A stretch of 64,000 nucleotides of DNA from positions 1 through 64,000 of the forward strand of contig NZ_LQIW01000048.1 in assembly GCF_001500025.1 (NCBI RefSeq), given 5' to 3'. Positions within the stretch are counted from its first letter, which is position 1. Each line of letters starts with the position of its first letter. The stretch comes from Mycobacterium sp. IS-1590. GTDB lineage: Bacteria > Actinomycetota > Actinomycetes > Mycobacteriales > Mycobacteriaceae. Below, one piece after another: positions 7,096-16,922 of the stretch. The notes beneath the pieces were generated by a model, which searched no databases, had not been told where the DNA came from, and saw nothing but the letters and a program-made list of their open reading frames with translations. A program made the translations under genes and the position numbers.

Positions 7096-10000
7096 TCATC
7101 GCCCGCTTCCGCCGGGCACGTACACGTCGTCGTCGCCGAGCCGCGATGCCGGATCGAGAAGCATGTCGGCTTCCTGCCGCTTCTCGGGTGCGTCGTGGCC
7201 GAACCGACGGTCGGCCGGCCGCTCGTACAGCGACTTGCCCCCGGCGATCGCCGATGCGAGCCGATGTTGACCGGCCAGTACCCGGGCATCGGCACGCTGC
7301 TTGTAGTCCGCGCGCTGCTCGGGGCTCAGCGCGGCCAGGAACGCCTGCGGATGCACCAGCGCGATCAGACCGGACACGTGGCCGAAGCCCAGGCTGGTGA
7401 TCAGCCCCGCCTTCAGGGGGAACGAACCGCCGAAGTGCAAGGTCTCCCGCAGCCACACCATGTGCGCGGAGCCGGCGAGCTCGTCGTCGACACAGTCCAG
7501 GCTGCGGTTGGGCGGAATGACGCCGTCGCGCAGGATCTGGCACAGCCCCATCATCTGGAATGCTGCCGCGCCGCCCTTGGAGTGACCGGTCAGGCTCTTC
7601 TGCGACACCACGAACAGCGGTGCGCCCTCGGAGCGGCCCAGCGCGTCGGCCAGCCGCTCGTGCAGCTCGGTCTCGTTGGGATCGTTGGCGAGCGTCGAGG
7701 TGTCGTGCTTGGACACCACCGCGATGTCGTCGGGTCCGACGCCGAGCTCGGCTAGCGAATTGGCCAGCTGCGACTTGCGACCCCCGCGGCCGGCCGCCAG
7801 CGCACCGAGGCCGGGCGCCGGGATCGAGGTGTGCACACCGTCGCCGAACGACGACACGTAGCCCACCACGGCCAGCACGGGCAGCCCCATCTTGAGCGCG
7901 AGATCACCGCGGGCCAGCAGAATGGTGCCGCCGCCCTGTCCCTCGACGAACCCGAGCCGACGACGGTCGTTGGCGCGGGAGAACTTCGAGTCGCTGATTC
8001 CGCGGGCCCGCATCATCGCGGTGTCCGCGGTCGCGGCCATGTCGCCGAACCCGATGACCGCCTCGAGGGTCGTGTCGTCGTATCCGCCGGCGACCACGAA
8101 CTCGGCCTTGCCCAGCTTGATCTTGTCGACGCCCTCCTCGACCGAGATGGCCGCCGTCGCACAGGCCCCGACCGGGTGGATCATGGCTCCGTAACTGCCG
8201 ACATAACTCTGGACGACGTGTCCGGCGATGACGTTCGGCAGGACCTCCTGCAGGATGTCGTTCGGCTTGTTCCGGCCCAACAAGTTGCCGTGGTACATCG
8301 TCTGCATCGACGTCATACCGCCCATGCCGGTGCCCTGCGTGCTGGCTACCAGACTCGGATGCACCCAGCGCATCAGCTCGCTCGGGCTGAAGCCCGCCGA
8401 CAGGAACGCGTCGACCGTGGTGACGAGGTTCCAGATCGCCAGCCGGTCAATGGAGTTCATCATCTCCTGGCTGACGCCGTACACCATCGGGTCGAACCCG
8501 GTCGGGATCTGGGCGCCCACGGTGCGCGACAGCTTGACCTTGCGCGGGACCCGCACCTCGGTGCCCGCCTTACGGGTCACCTGCCAATCGCCGCTGTCAG
8601 GCACCGGAGCGATCACTGTGTGCTCCGGATCGAACTTCAGGAATCCGCGGGCCTCGGCCTCCGACGACACCACGAAGGTGAAGTCCTTGTCGAGGAAGAC
8701 CGAAACCAGAAGCGGTGAGGCGTGATCCGGGTCGATCGCTCCGTCGTCCACCCATTCGCGGATGCCGACCCGATCGACCACGGCGTCGTGGTAGCGCTCC
8801 ACCAACTCGCCCTCGTCGACCAGCTCACCGGTCCCGGTGTCGTACCAGCCCGGCGTGGGATCGTCTTCCCACTTGACCAGTCCGGTCGTCCATGCCAGCT
8901 CCAGGACACCGGCGGCCGACAGCTCGTTTTCGACCTCCATCTCGAAACGGGTGCGCGAGGAACCGTACGGCCCGAGTTCGGCGCCGCCGACGATCACCAC
9001 CATGTCGGCGGGATCGATGTCGAGGTCGGCCCACTCGGGCGCCGGCGCGGATTTGTAACCGCGTGGCGGCGACGGCAGGGCGCGCACGGTGCCCTCGGGA
9101 TCGGTTTCCTCGGTGTGGCTCTCGGCCACCATCTCTTCGCGGGCCTTGGCGGCCAGCTCGGCCATGTCGATGTCGACATCGGCCAGCCCGCCGGTGAAGT
9201 CCGCCTGCAGCGGCTCACGCGCCGCGGCGACCTTGGCTTCGATATCGCACAGCCCGAGCAGCATGCTCGCCATCTCGTCGGTGGTGAACGTGCGCACACC
9301 GGCCTCTTCGACCGCACCGACGATCGCGTCGTTGTGGCCCATCAGGCCCGTCCCCTTGGTCCAGCCGATCAGCGCGTGCGCAAGCGAAACCCGCTGCGCC
9401 CACGACGATTCGGCCTTCCATCGCGAGACCAGCGCATCGAGCGAGGACTTCGCCTCGCCATAGGCGCCGTCGCCGCCGAACATACCGCGGTTCGGCGAAC
9501 CCGGTAGCACGACGTGCAGGCGTGCGGCGATGTCGCGCTCGGCGCCGATGTGGGACAGGCCGGCGATCAGCCGCTGCACCGCCCACAGCAGCACCTTCAT
9601 CTCCATCTCGGCGCGCGACCCGGCGTCGGACAGGTCGCCCGCGACCCGCGGCGCGGCGAACGGGAACAGCAGCGTCGGCGTCTGAGCATCCTTGATGTGG
9701 ATCGACTGCGGCCCAAGGCTTTCGGTCTGCTCGGTGCCGACCCACTGCACCAGCGCGTCGATGTCGGTGTAGGAGGCCATGTTGGCGGGCACCACCCACA
9801 ATTTGGCGTTCCAACGGGCATGGTCGCGATAGAGAGTGCGGTAGAACGCCAGCCGGTCGTCGTCCAGTTTCGACGTCGTCGCGATGACGGTGGCGCCACC
9901 GTCGAGCAACTGTGCGACCACCGACGCGGCAATCGAACCCTTGGATGCACCCGTGACGACGGCGACCTCGTGGTGGTAACGGCCGGTGCCCGGATTCTCG

Positions 10001-13000
10001 GCACCCGCGGCCGCGCGACCGTACAGCGAGGCGTGAATGTTGCGCCCCGCCGCCAGCGCCTTGCCCTGCCACCAGGTGGCCTGAGTTCCGACCACGTGGC
10101 CGGCGCCCTCGAAGCGTTCCGAGAGCCGCTGCCAGTCTCTGTCGATCTCGTCCTCGTCGTACAACCACAGCCGAGCCAGGTCCTCGCGGGCGCTGGCCCA
10201 GCGGTCGTCGAAGAGCACCGCCTTGCGGCCGTCGAACGCCGGCGCCACCAGACGTGGCCAGTCCGAACCCAATTCGGCGCTGACCAGATCGATGAGCTCG
10301 GCATCGGTGGCCTCCGGCACCGGGGTCGGGGTGTCGAGTCCGAGTTGACCCAAAATCATCCGCGCCGCCGAGGCCAGCACACCGTCGCGGCCCGTGACCC
10401 TTTCGGCGAACTCGGTCAGCGCCGCGGAATCGACCACGCCCCCACTGCTTCCCGCCGCCGACGGCAGAGACACCGCCACACCGCGGCGGGCCGCCACCGA
10501 GGCGACCGCGCTGTCGATGACCTTGTCGACGGTTCCCGCGTCGGCCAGCGCACCCTCGTGCAGGCCACCCAGCTCGCCACCGCGCACGCTGGTGCCCTCG
10601 CGGGTTCCCAACGCCACCTCGACGGTGACGTGCTTGATCCAGCCCGGACCCAGCTCCCAGGTCTTGGTGACCCGCTCGCCGATGTAGGCCGGACGTTTAC
10701 CGGACGGCCCGAAAACGGTGCGCAGCTGGTCGTTGACCGCGTCGGACAGCACGGGCCCGAACGGCTTGTAGGTCCTGGCCAGCTTGGTGACCTGCCCCTT
10801 CAACGCGGCCAGGTCGGCCTCGCCCGCCCCGTCGATGGCACCGAGGTTGAGCTCGGAGCCGAGGTCGACCAGCAACTGGTTACGCCGCGAAGACGCACCG
10901 TCGGTGATCGACTCGATGGAATCCAAGGGCTCGATCTGGTCGATGCGCATCTTGGCCGACAGCGCGATCAGCGCCATGGTGGCGTCGGCGGCATCGAAGG
11001 TCAGGTCGTCGGGGCGCGGAGCGCCGGCGGGCGCGACAGACGGGCTGGGAGCGCCGGCGGGCGCGACAGACGGGCTGGGAGCGCCGGCCGGCGCTGCCGG
11101 TGCCGGTGCCGATGCGGCCGGTGCGGCCGGTGCGGCCGGTGCGGCCGCCTCGACGGATGCGGGGCCGGCCCCGGAAGCGGGAGCCGGAGTCTCGTCGATT
11201 TCGGGTTCGGGGTCGGCGTCGGTGGCGAAGAGCACCGCCGCGTCCCGTTCCGAGTTCAGCACTTCGGTTGTGCTGTGCGAATATTCGGGCAGCTTGAGCG
11301 TGTTGGCGGCCAGCCCCGCGACCGTCGGCGCGGACTTCACGCCGATCTCGACGAAGCGCTCGATCCCCAGACCGCCCGCGGCCTCCTCGATGAACAACAG
11401 GTCCTGGGTCTCGATCCAGCGCACCGGGCTGGCGAACTGCCACGCCAGCAGTTCGATGACGATCTTGCGGCACAGCTCGCGCGGCTTCTCGTTACGCCAG
11501 GTGTCGTAGTCGGCGAGGATCTCGTCGAGCGGTTCGGCCGGCACCAGATCCCGGATCTCCTGAATGAAATCGCGATCGAGCGTGAAGGGCCGCGGCACCA
11601 GGTTCGGGATGTACTTGCCGACGATCAGGTCCGGATCCTGATCACGGGGCATCACCCGCTCCAGTGAGCGGCGGAAGTCAGCGACGCCGACCCGCAGCAC
11701 CGAGGAGTGGAAGGGCACGTCGATACCGGGCACCAGGATGAACGAACGCTTGCCGCCGCTGATCTCGCGACGCCGCTCGACCTCCTCCTCCAGCGCCTCG
11801 AGCCCGCGCACCGTGCCGGCGATCGCGTACTGCGAACCGCGCAGGTTGAAGTTCACGATTTCCAGAAATTCACCGGTACGTTCGGAGATCTCGGCGACGA
11901 ACGCCTTGACGTCGGCGTCGTCCAGGTCGATCTGCGAGGGCCGGATAGCGGCCAGCCGGTAGTTCGACCGGCCGAGGTGGTCGCGCGGCACGATGTCGTG
12001 CATCTTGCTGCCGCGGTGGAACACCACCTCGAGCAGCGCCTCGAGCTCGTAGACGCCGCTGACACACGCGAGCGCGGTGTACTCGCCGACGGAGTGACCG
12101 CAGGCGATCGCGCCCTCGACGAACGCGCCCTGTTCCCGCATCTCGGCGACCTGGGCAGCGGCCACGGTCGCCATGGCGACCTGGGTGAACTGCGTCAGGA
12201 ACAGCACACCGTCGGGATGGTGATAGTGCACACCACTGGCGATCAGGCTGGTCGGGTTGTCCCGCACCACGTGCAGCACGGAGAAGCCCAGCGTCTCGCG
12301 GGTGAACTTGTCGGCGGTATCCCACACCTTGCGGGCCGCCTTCGACCGGGCCCGCACCTCCATGCCCATGCCTTTGTGTTGGATGCCCTGGCCGGGAAAT
12401 GCGTAGACGGTTTTCGGCGCGGCCAACTGGGCCGTCGCCGACATCACGAGCTCGCCGGCGACCTTGGCGGTGATCTCGAGAATCTCGGCGCCGCGGTCGA
12501 TTCCGACGCGGTCGACGCGGAACTCGATGTCGTCTCCCGGCAGCACCATGCCGAGGAACCGCGACGTCCAGCCCACCACGCGGGCCGGCGGGGCGGGCCT
12601 GCCGTCGGTCGCGGCCACGACGTGCTGCGCAGCGGCCGACAGCCACATGCCGTGCACGATGGGCGATTTCAGCCCCGCGAGCAGGGCGGCGGCGCGGTCG
12701 GTGTGAATTGGGTTGTGGTCTCCCGACACGACGGCGAACGCGCTCATGTCGGTGGGTGCGGTGACCGTGACGTCACGGCGGCGACGACGCTGGGTGTCGG
12801 TCGCGTTGTCGGTGACCGCACCGCCCGCGCGCGGCGGGTCGCCGAGTTCGGCGGCGCCGGTGCGTCCGCGGATCGCGAAGCGTTCCTCGAGCTTGGCCAG
12901 CAACGCGCCTTCGGCGTCGCGGATCTGCACCGTCACCGGTACGACACGCCCATACTCGGTGTCGCTGGCAGCCGAAGCCGTTGCGGTGACGGTCAATTCG

Positions 13001-16000
13001 GCCCGTTCCTTGGGCATCTGCGTCAGCAGGTGAGCAGCGTGGTCGAGGTGGACCAGGCTCAGCAGCCCCTCGACGACGGGGAAACCGTCGTCGGTGATCG
13101 CCGATCCGATGGCCGCGAACACCGCGGGCCAGCAGTAGCCGACGAGCGCGTCGGGCACCAGCGTCAGGCCCGGCGCCAGCGGGGCGCCGAACGCCGCGGT
13201 GACCCCGGTGTGGTCGGCGACCCGTTCGGGGTCCCAGTCCGCGGTCACCGTCGCGGTGTTGTCGTGCACCGGCGGCAGAGCGTCGGGGCCATCGACACCG
13301 GCGGCGATGGCCAGCACGGAACGCATTGCGGCCGAGGCGTCTTCGACGGTGACGACCGGCATGCCGCCGTTGACCGTGCATGACGGCAAGGTGAAGGGGA
13401 TGTCGATCCAGATGTCGGACAGCGGGACGCTCAGCGTCACGCGCTCACCGCTGAGCTCGAGACGAGCACCGGTGGACGGGTGGGTCGCGCTTCTGTTCTC
13501 GTTGGCCTGCCACTCGTCCGGGCCGCCGATCCGATGCACCGGGTTGATCGCGACGCGGCCTGCCCACAACACGTCGGGCGAATCCAGCACCACCGCAAGC
13601 GGACCGGTGACGTCGGCGCGCGCCTGCCGGCGCGACACCACCGGCACGGGTTGGCCGTTGACGGCCACCGCCTCGTCGATGGCGGCCTGCTCGAAACGGT
13701 CGAGCAGCTCACCGACGGGCTCGTCGACGCGAGTGATGCCCGCGACGGCCTGGGTTCCGGGAATGATGCACACCTGGTCGGCGGTGTAGCGGGCGTCGTG
13801 GGCCTGCCACAGCGAGTCACTGCGCCACCACCGCCGCACATCCTTATCGATCACCGGGACGAAGTTGACCGGCTTACCCGGCTTCTTGCACAGCGTGACG
13901 AACCACGGTACGTCGGCCGGGTGCAGCCGCAGCGTCTCGGCCTCGGGATAGCGCGACACCAGAGTCGCGATCGCGCGGGCCGGATCGTCCAGCAGCGCAG
14001 CGTCATTGAACAGCGTCGGGATGGGGCCCGAGTCGTGCGGGTGCAGTCGGGCTTCGGCGCGGTGCAGCATCTCGGCGAACCGTTCGCGCCAGGTGTCGGC
14101 CAGCCAGGGACTGCCGGGCAGTTTGGTGTCCGCGGTGCTGTCGTCGTCGCCGATGGCCAACTCGACGTAGCGCCGCAGCCACTGCAGGTAGGTCATCTCC
14201 CCGATGTCGCCGAAGTACGGCTTGCAGGTGGTGCCCATCGCCGCGATGATCTCGTCGCGCCGCTCCGCCACCGCGTCGGCGTCCCCGGCGACCTCGTCGA
14301 GCAGCCGGCCGCACCGCGAGGCGGCGTTGTCGATCTCGTGGATGTCCGCACCGAGCTGGCTGCGGCTGGAAGCCATGCCGCCCTGGGCTTTTCCGGCGCT
14401 GATCCAGTGGTCGGTTCCGGTGGTCTCGACCAGCATCTGCTTGACGGCCGGTGACGTGGTGGCCTCCAGCGTGGCCATTGCCGCGGTGCCGACGAGGATG
14501 CCGTCGACCGGCATCGTCGGGAACCCGTATTCGGTGGCCCAGCGGCCGGACAGGTACTCGGCCGCACGCTCGGGGGTGCCGATGCCGCCACCGACGCAGA
14601 CGGTGATGTTCGACAGCTTGCGCAGCTCGCCGTAGGTGCTCAGGAGCAGGTCGTCGAGGTCCTCCCACGAGTGGTGCCCACCGGCGCGGCCGCCCTCGAT
14701 GTGCACGATGACGTCCTTGTTCGGCACCTCGGCTGCGATCTTGATGACCGACTTGATCTGGTCGACCGTGCCGGGCTTGAACACCACGTGCTTGATGCCG
14801 ACGGTGTTCAGTTCGTCGATGAGCTCGACGGCTTCCTCCAGCTCGGGGATGCCCGCGGAGACCACGACACCGTCGATGGGGGCGCCCGACTGACGGGCCC
14901 GCTGCACCAGGCGCTTGCCGCCCAGCTGCAGCTTCCACAGGTAGGGATCGAGGAACAGCGAGTTGAACTGGACCGCGCGGCCCGGCTCGAGCAGCGCGGT
15001 CAGCTCCGCGATGCGCTCGGTGAAGATTTCCTCGGTGACCTGTCCGCCGCCGGCGAGTTCGGCCCAGTGCCCCGCATTGGCCGCGGCCGCGACGATCTTG
15101 GCGTCGACGGTCGTGGGGGTCATGCCCGCGAGCAGGATCGGCGAGCGCCCGGTGAGGCGGGTGAACTTCGTCGACAGCTTCACCGCACCGTCGGGCAACT
15201 GCACGGTGGTCGGCGCGTAGCTCGACCACGCCGGCGGCACCTCGGGTTCCGCGCCGACGGTGAACAGGTTGCGCTGTCCCACCCGCGTGGCAGCCGGCAC
15301 GATGCCCACACCAAGTCCCCGGATGATCGGGGCGGTCAGCCGGGTCACGGTGTCGCTGGGGCCCAGGTCGACGATCCATTTCGCGCCGGCCTCGTGCAGG
15401 CGCTCCACCTCGGCGACCCAGTCGATCGGGCGCACGAAGATCGCCTCGGTCATCTCGTGGGCGAGATCGGGGTCGATTCCGCACTTGGCGGCCCAACCGT
15501 CGACCACCTCTACGCCGTCTGCCAGCCGCGGCGTGTGGAAGCCGACCTCGACCTGCACGCCGTGGAAGACCGGGCTGAAGATTGCGCCACCGCGAACCTT
15601 GTTCTTGCGCTCGGCTTCTTCCTTCTCGGTGATCTTGGAGCAGTAGAGCTCGAACCGCCCGAGCTGCTCAGGGGTGCCGGTGATGACGACCGAACGCCTG
15701 CCGTTGCGGATCGACAGCACCGGGGGCAGCACCGTGCGCACATCCTGGGAGAACTCTTCGAGCAGCTCGGCGATGCGGTCGGGATCGACGTTGGTCACCG
15801 ACACCATCGGTGACTTGTCGCCGCGCCCCACCATGCCGCGCCGGCGGGAGACCAGCGACCCGGCCGCGCCGATCAGCTGCAGCAGCGCCAGGAGTTCGGC
15901 GTCATTGGCGCCTCGCGACCGCAACGACTCGCAGGCCATGATCCCCTGCGAGTGCCCGGCCATCGCCACCGGCGGGGCGCCGTGCAGATCGAGACCCTGG

Positions 16001-16398
16001 CGGACGGCGGCGCGGATCGCGGCCATCTGTGCCAGCAGGATGCCCGGCCCGGAGATGGCCGCGGTGATGAGTTGCTTCGTCGCCGGCAGCGGCTCGTCGG
16101 CGGCCAGCGCACGCACCCACTGCAGCGGCTCGAAACCGATCGGGCGCACCACGACCAATTCGCGCGCCACGGGCTCGAGGAGAAGTGCGGCCTCCCCGAC
16201 CACCTCGCTGAGTTCCGACTCGATGCCGGCCGAGCTGACCAACTCCTCGAGGTTCTCCAGCCACGCGCCGCCCTGGCCGCCGAAGGCCACGGCGTAGGGC
16301 TCACCGGCGTTCAGTCGATCGACGAGGGCCTGATTACCGGCATGGGCCGCTCCAGCCGTGCGGTTGGTGGTCACCCGGTGCTGCTCGTTGATCGTCAC
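7096..16398 (-). CDS. fas: type I fatty acid synthase, multidomain
   Basis: Single-chain FAS-I that makes C16-C26 acyl-CoA primers for membrane lipids and mycolic acids. From GTG 16398 (AGAGGGAGA upstream) it is 3100 residues, start VTINEQHRV aligned to the Rv2524c start MTIHEHDRV. Order: acetyltransferase (GHSQG, about 150); enoyl reductase (about 430-700); dehydratase hotdog (SGDHNPIHTD, about 1225); malonyl/palmitoyl transferase (GHSVGE, about 1436); Ala/Pro linker with repeats (about 1745-1790); ACP (ITDGASSRRNQ, Ser for phosphopantetheine, about 1830); ketoreductase (VTGASKGSI, about 2150); ketosynthase (ACATAAIS, Cys about 2744; HDTSTLANDPNE). All catalytic motifs are intact. Open reading continues upstream to 16581, but with low similarity. 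Confidence 0.97.
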   Translation of the reverse strand: MTINEQHRVTTNRTAGAAHAGNQALVDRLNAGEPYAVAFGGQGGAWLENLEELVSSAGIESELSEVVGEAALLLEPVARELVVVRPIGFEPLQWVRALAADEPLPATKQLITAAISGPGILLAQMAAIRAAVRQGLDLHGAPPVAMAGHSQGIMACESLRSRGANDAELLALLQLIGAAGSLVSRRRGMVGRGDKSPMVSVTNVDPDRIAELLEEFSQDVRTVLPPVLSIRNGRRSVVITGTPEQLGRFELYCSKITEKEEAERKNKVRGGAIFSPVFHGVQVEVGFHTPRLADGVEVVDGWAAKCGIDPDLAHEMTEAIFVRPIDWVAEVERLHEAGAKWIVDLGPSDTVTRLTAPIIRGLGVGIVPAATRVGQRNLFTVGAEPEVPPAWSSYAPTTVQLPDGAVKLSTKFTRLTGRSPILLAGMTPTTVDAKIVAAAANAGHWAELAGGGQVTEEIFTERIAELTALLEPGRAVQFNSLFLDPYLWKLQLGGKRLVQRARQSGAPIDGVVVSAGIPELEEAVELIDELNTVGIKHVVFKPGTVDQIKSVIKIAAEVPNKDVIVHIEGGRAGGHHSWEDLDDLLLSTYGELRKLSNITVCVGGGIGTPERAAEYLSGRWATEYGFPTMPVDGILVGTAAMATLEATTSPAVKQMLVETTGTDHWISAGKAQGGMASSRSQLGADIHEIDNAASRCGRLLDEVAGDADAVAERRDEIIAAMGTTCKPYFGDIGEMTYLQWLRRYVELAIGDDDSTADTKLPGSPWLADTWRERFAEMLHRAEARLHPHDSGPIPTLFNDAALLDDPARAIATLVSRYPEAETLRLHPADVPWFVTLCKKPGKPVNFVPVIDKDVRRWWRSDSLWQAHDARYTADQVCIIPGTQAVAGITRVDEPVGELLDRFEQAAIDEAVAVNGQPVPVVSRRQARADVTGPLAVVLDSPDVLWAGRVAINPVHRIGGPDEWQANENRSATHPSTGARLELSGERVTLSVPLSDIWIDIPFTLPSCTVNGGMPVVTVEDASAAMRSVLAIAAGVDGPDALPPVHDNTATVTADWDPERVADHTGVTAAFGAPLAPGLTLVPDALVGYCWPAVFAAIGSAITDDGFPVVEGLLSLVHLDHAAHLLTQMPKERAELTVTATASAASDTEYGRVVPVTVQIRDAEGALLAKLEERFAIRGRTGAAELGDPPRAGGAVTDNATDTQRRRRRDVTVTAPTDMSAFAVVSGDHNPIHTDRAAALLAGLKSPIVHGMWLSAAAQHVVAATDGRPAPPARVVGWTSRFLGMVLPGDDIEFRVDRVGIDRGAEILEITAKVAGELVMSATAQLAAPKTVYAFPGQGIQHKGMGMEVRARSKAARKVWDTADKFTRETLGFSVLHVVRDNPTSLIASGVHYHHPDGVLFLTQFTQVAMATVAAAQVAEMREQGAFVEGAIACGHSVGEYTALACVSGVYELEALLEVVFHRGSKMHDIVPRDHLGRSNYRLAAIRPSQIDLDDADVKAFVAEISERTGEFLEIVNFNLRGSQYAIAGTVRGLEALEEEVERRREISGGKRSFILVPGIDVPFHSSVLRVGVADFRRSLERVMPRDQDPDLIVGKYIPNLVPRPFTLDRDFIQEIRDLVPAEPLDEILADYDTWRNEKPRELCRKIVIELLAWQFASPVRWIETQDLLFIEEAAGGLGIERFVEIGVKSAPTVAGLAANTLKLPEYSHSTTEVLNSERDAAVLFATDADPEPEIDETPAPASGAGPASVEAAAPAAPAAPAASAPAPAAPAGAPSPSVAPAGAPSPSVAPAGAPRPDDLTFDAADATMALIALSAKMRIDQIEPLDSIESITDGASSRRNQLLVDLGSELNLGAIDGAGEADLAALKGQVTKLARTYKPFGPVLSDAVNDQLRTVFGPSGKRPAYIGERVTKTWELGPGWIKHVTVEVALGTREGTSVRGGELGGLHEGALADAGTVDKVIDSAVASVAARRGVAVSLPSAAGSSGGVVDSAALTEFAERVTGRDGVLASAARMILGQLGLDTPTPVPEATDAELIDLVSAELGSDWPRLVAPAFDGRKAVLFDDRWASAREDLARLWLYDEDEIDRDWQRLSERFEGAGHVVGTQATWWQGKALAAGRNIHASLYGRAAAGAENPGTGRYHHEVAVVTGASKGSIAASVVAQLLDGGATVIATTSKLDDDRLAFYRTLYRDHARWNAKLWVVPANMASYTDIDALVQWVGTEQTESLGPQSIHIKDAQTPTLLFPFAAPRVAGDLSDAGSRAEMEMKVLLWAVQRLIAGLSHIGAERDIAARLHVVLPGSPNRGMFGGDGAYGEAKSSLDALVSRWKAESSWAQRVSLAHALIGWTKGTGLMGHNDAIVGAVEEAGVRTFTTDEMASMLLGLCDIEAKVAAAREPLQADFTGGLADVDIDMAELAAKAREEMVAESHTEETDPEGTVRALPSPPRGYKSAPAPEWADLDIDPADMVVIVGGAELGPYGSSRTRFEMEVENELSAAGVLELAWTTGLVKWEDDPTPGWYDTGTGELVDEGELVERYHDAVVDRVGIREWVDDGAIDPDHASPLLVSVFLDKDFTFVVSSEAEARGFLKFDPEHTVIAPVPDSGDWQVTRKAGTEVRVPRKVKLSRTVGAQIPTGFDPMVYGVSQEMMNSIDRLAIWNLVTTVDAFLSAGFSPSELMRWVHPSLVASTQGTGMGGMTSMQTMYHGNLLGRNKPNDILQEVLPNVIAGHVVQSYVGSYGAMIHPVGACATAAISVEEGVDKIKLGKAEFVVAGGYDDTTLEAVIGFGDMAATADTAMMRARGISDSKFSRANDRRRLGFVEGQGGGTILLARGDLALKMGLPVLAVVGYVSSFGDGVHTSIPAPGLGALAAGRGGRKSQLANSLAELGVGPDDIAVVSKHDTSTLANDPNETELHERLADALGRSEGAPLFVVSQKSLTGHSKGGAAAFQMMGLCQILRDGVIPPNRSLDCVDDELAGSAHMVWLRETLHFGGSFPLKAGLITSLGFGHVSGLIALVHPQAFLAALSPEQRADYKQRADARVLAGQHRLASAIAGGKSLYERPADRRFGHDAPEKRQEADMLLDPASRLGDDDVYVPGGSGR
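11021..11150 (-). repeat. in-frame minisatellite in the FAS interdomain linker
   Basis: Two identical 30-bp units (11021-11050 and 11051-11080) and a partial third (from 11081) encode repeated APAGAPSPSV. Next to them four GCGGCCGGT-like 9-mers (about 11115-11150) encode Ala-Ala-Pro repeats. They lie in the flexible linker before the ACP domain, so length change would be tolerated in frame. Confidence 0.9.
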
Positions 16399-16861
16399 GT
16401 CTCGTTGTCTCCCTCTGTCCCGCGTCATGCTCTTCGTCGGCTGTCGTCTCAGAAGCTCCGATGGCTCCCGGCTTCCTGCCGCGGCGCCACGCGATTCGGC
16501 GTCGAATCCGGCTGGCCCGGTCGGGCGATTCTGCGGTCTTCCGAGGTGTCTCGTGACCCCACCGAACCGCCTTCCGTGCACTCCAGCCGTACTAAGAGTG
16601 TCATAAGAAGGACGCTCGATTTCGCGCCCGAAATGGTTACTGACGGGTTCTACGCTCGGGTAACCAGCCGTTGGATAACGTGCGGTTCGGCACCGGCCGA
16701 AGACATTCCGGACAAACGTCCTGCATGAAGGTGGTTACGGTCGAGTAGGCAGAAGTGCCCTGATCAAGGCAGTTTTGTTACCAAATCGTTATAAAGAAAT
16801 TTTCGACGCGCCTCACCAGCGGCAGCGTCGAGCTCAGACGAGACAGTCGGGTGCGATTTGT

Positions 16862-16889
16862 CTTCTCGGCGCCCCCGGCCACCGAGAAA
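16862..16889 (-). terminator. hairpin downstream of the DUF1906 gene
   Basis: TTCTCGG (16863-16869) pairs with CCGAGAA (16882-16888) around a GC-rich loop, about 35 nt past the DUF1906 stop. No T-tract follows, so it would be an I-shaped terminator or RNA end-stabiliser, as common in mycobacteria. Confidence 0.4.
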
Positions 16890-16904
16890 AGTTTGCTGAA
16901 CGTA

Positions 16905-16920
16905 CTTACTGATCGGTAAG
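16905..16920. promoter_or_regulatory. TetR-type palindrome without an adjacent regulator
   Basis: CTTACTGATCGGTAAG is a near-perfect palindrome (arms CTTAC/GTAAG, centre TGATCG, itself nearly symmetrical) with the look of TetR-family operators. It lies 2 bp beyond the DUF1906 stop codon and 500 bp upstream of fas. No TetR gene is nearby. Confidence 0.4.
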
Positions 16921-16922
16921 GT

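Larger units (their letters stand above)
16399..16922 (-). promoter_or_regulatory. long upstream region of fas with GTTAC/GTAAC sites
   Basis: A 524-bp gene-free region between the DUF1906 stop and the fas start. It holds an inverted pair TGGTTAC (16634-16640) and GTAACCA (16660-16666), a further TGGTTAC at 16732-16738 and GTTACC at 16777-16782 followed 11 nt later by GTTATA. Such GTTAC half-sites with 11-nt phasing resemble MtrA-type response-regulator boxes; this is only a resemblance. FasR operators would be expected somewhere here from knowledge of mycobacterial fas, but I cannot assign them. The rest shows no ORF that looks coding. Confidence 0.4.

Noticed and set aside
9514..11667. Very long plus-strand open frames (over 500 codons) opposite fas
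   Set aside because: Arg/His/Gly-rich products with no domain; the opposite frame is an intact FAS-I.
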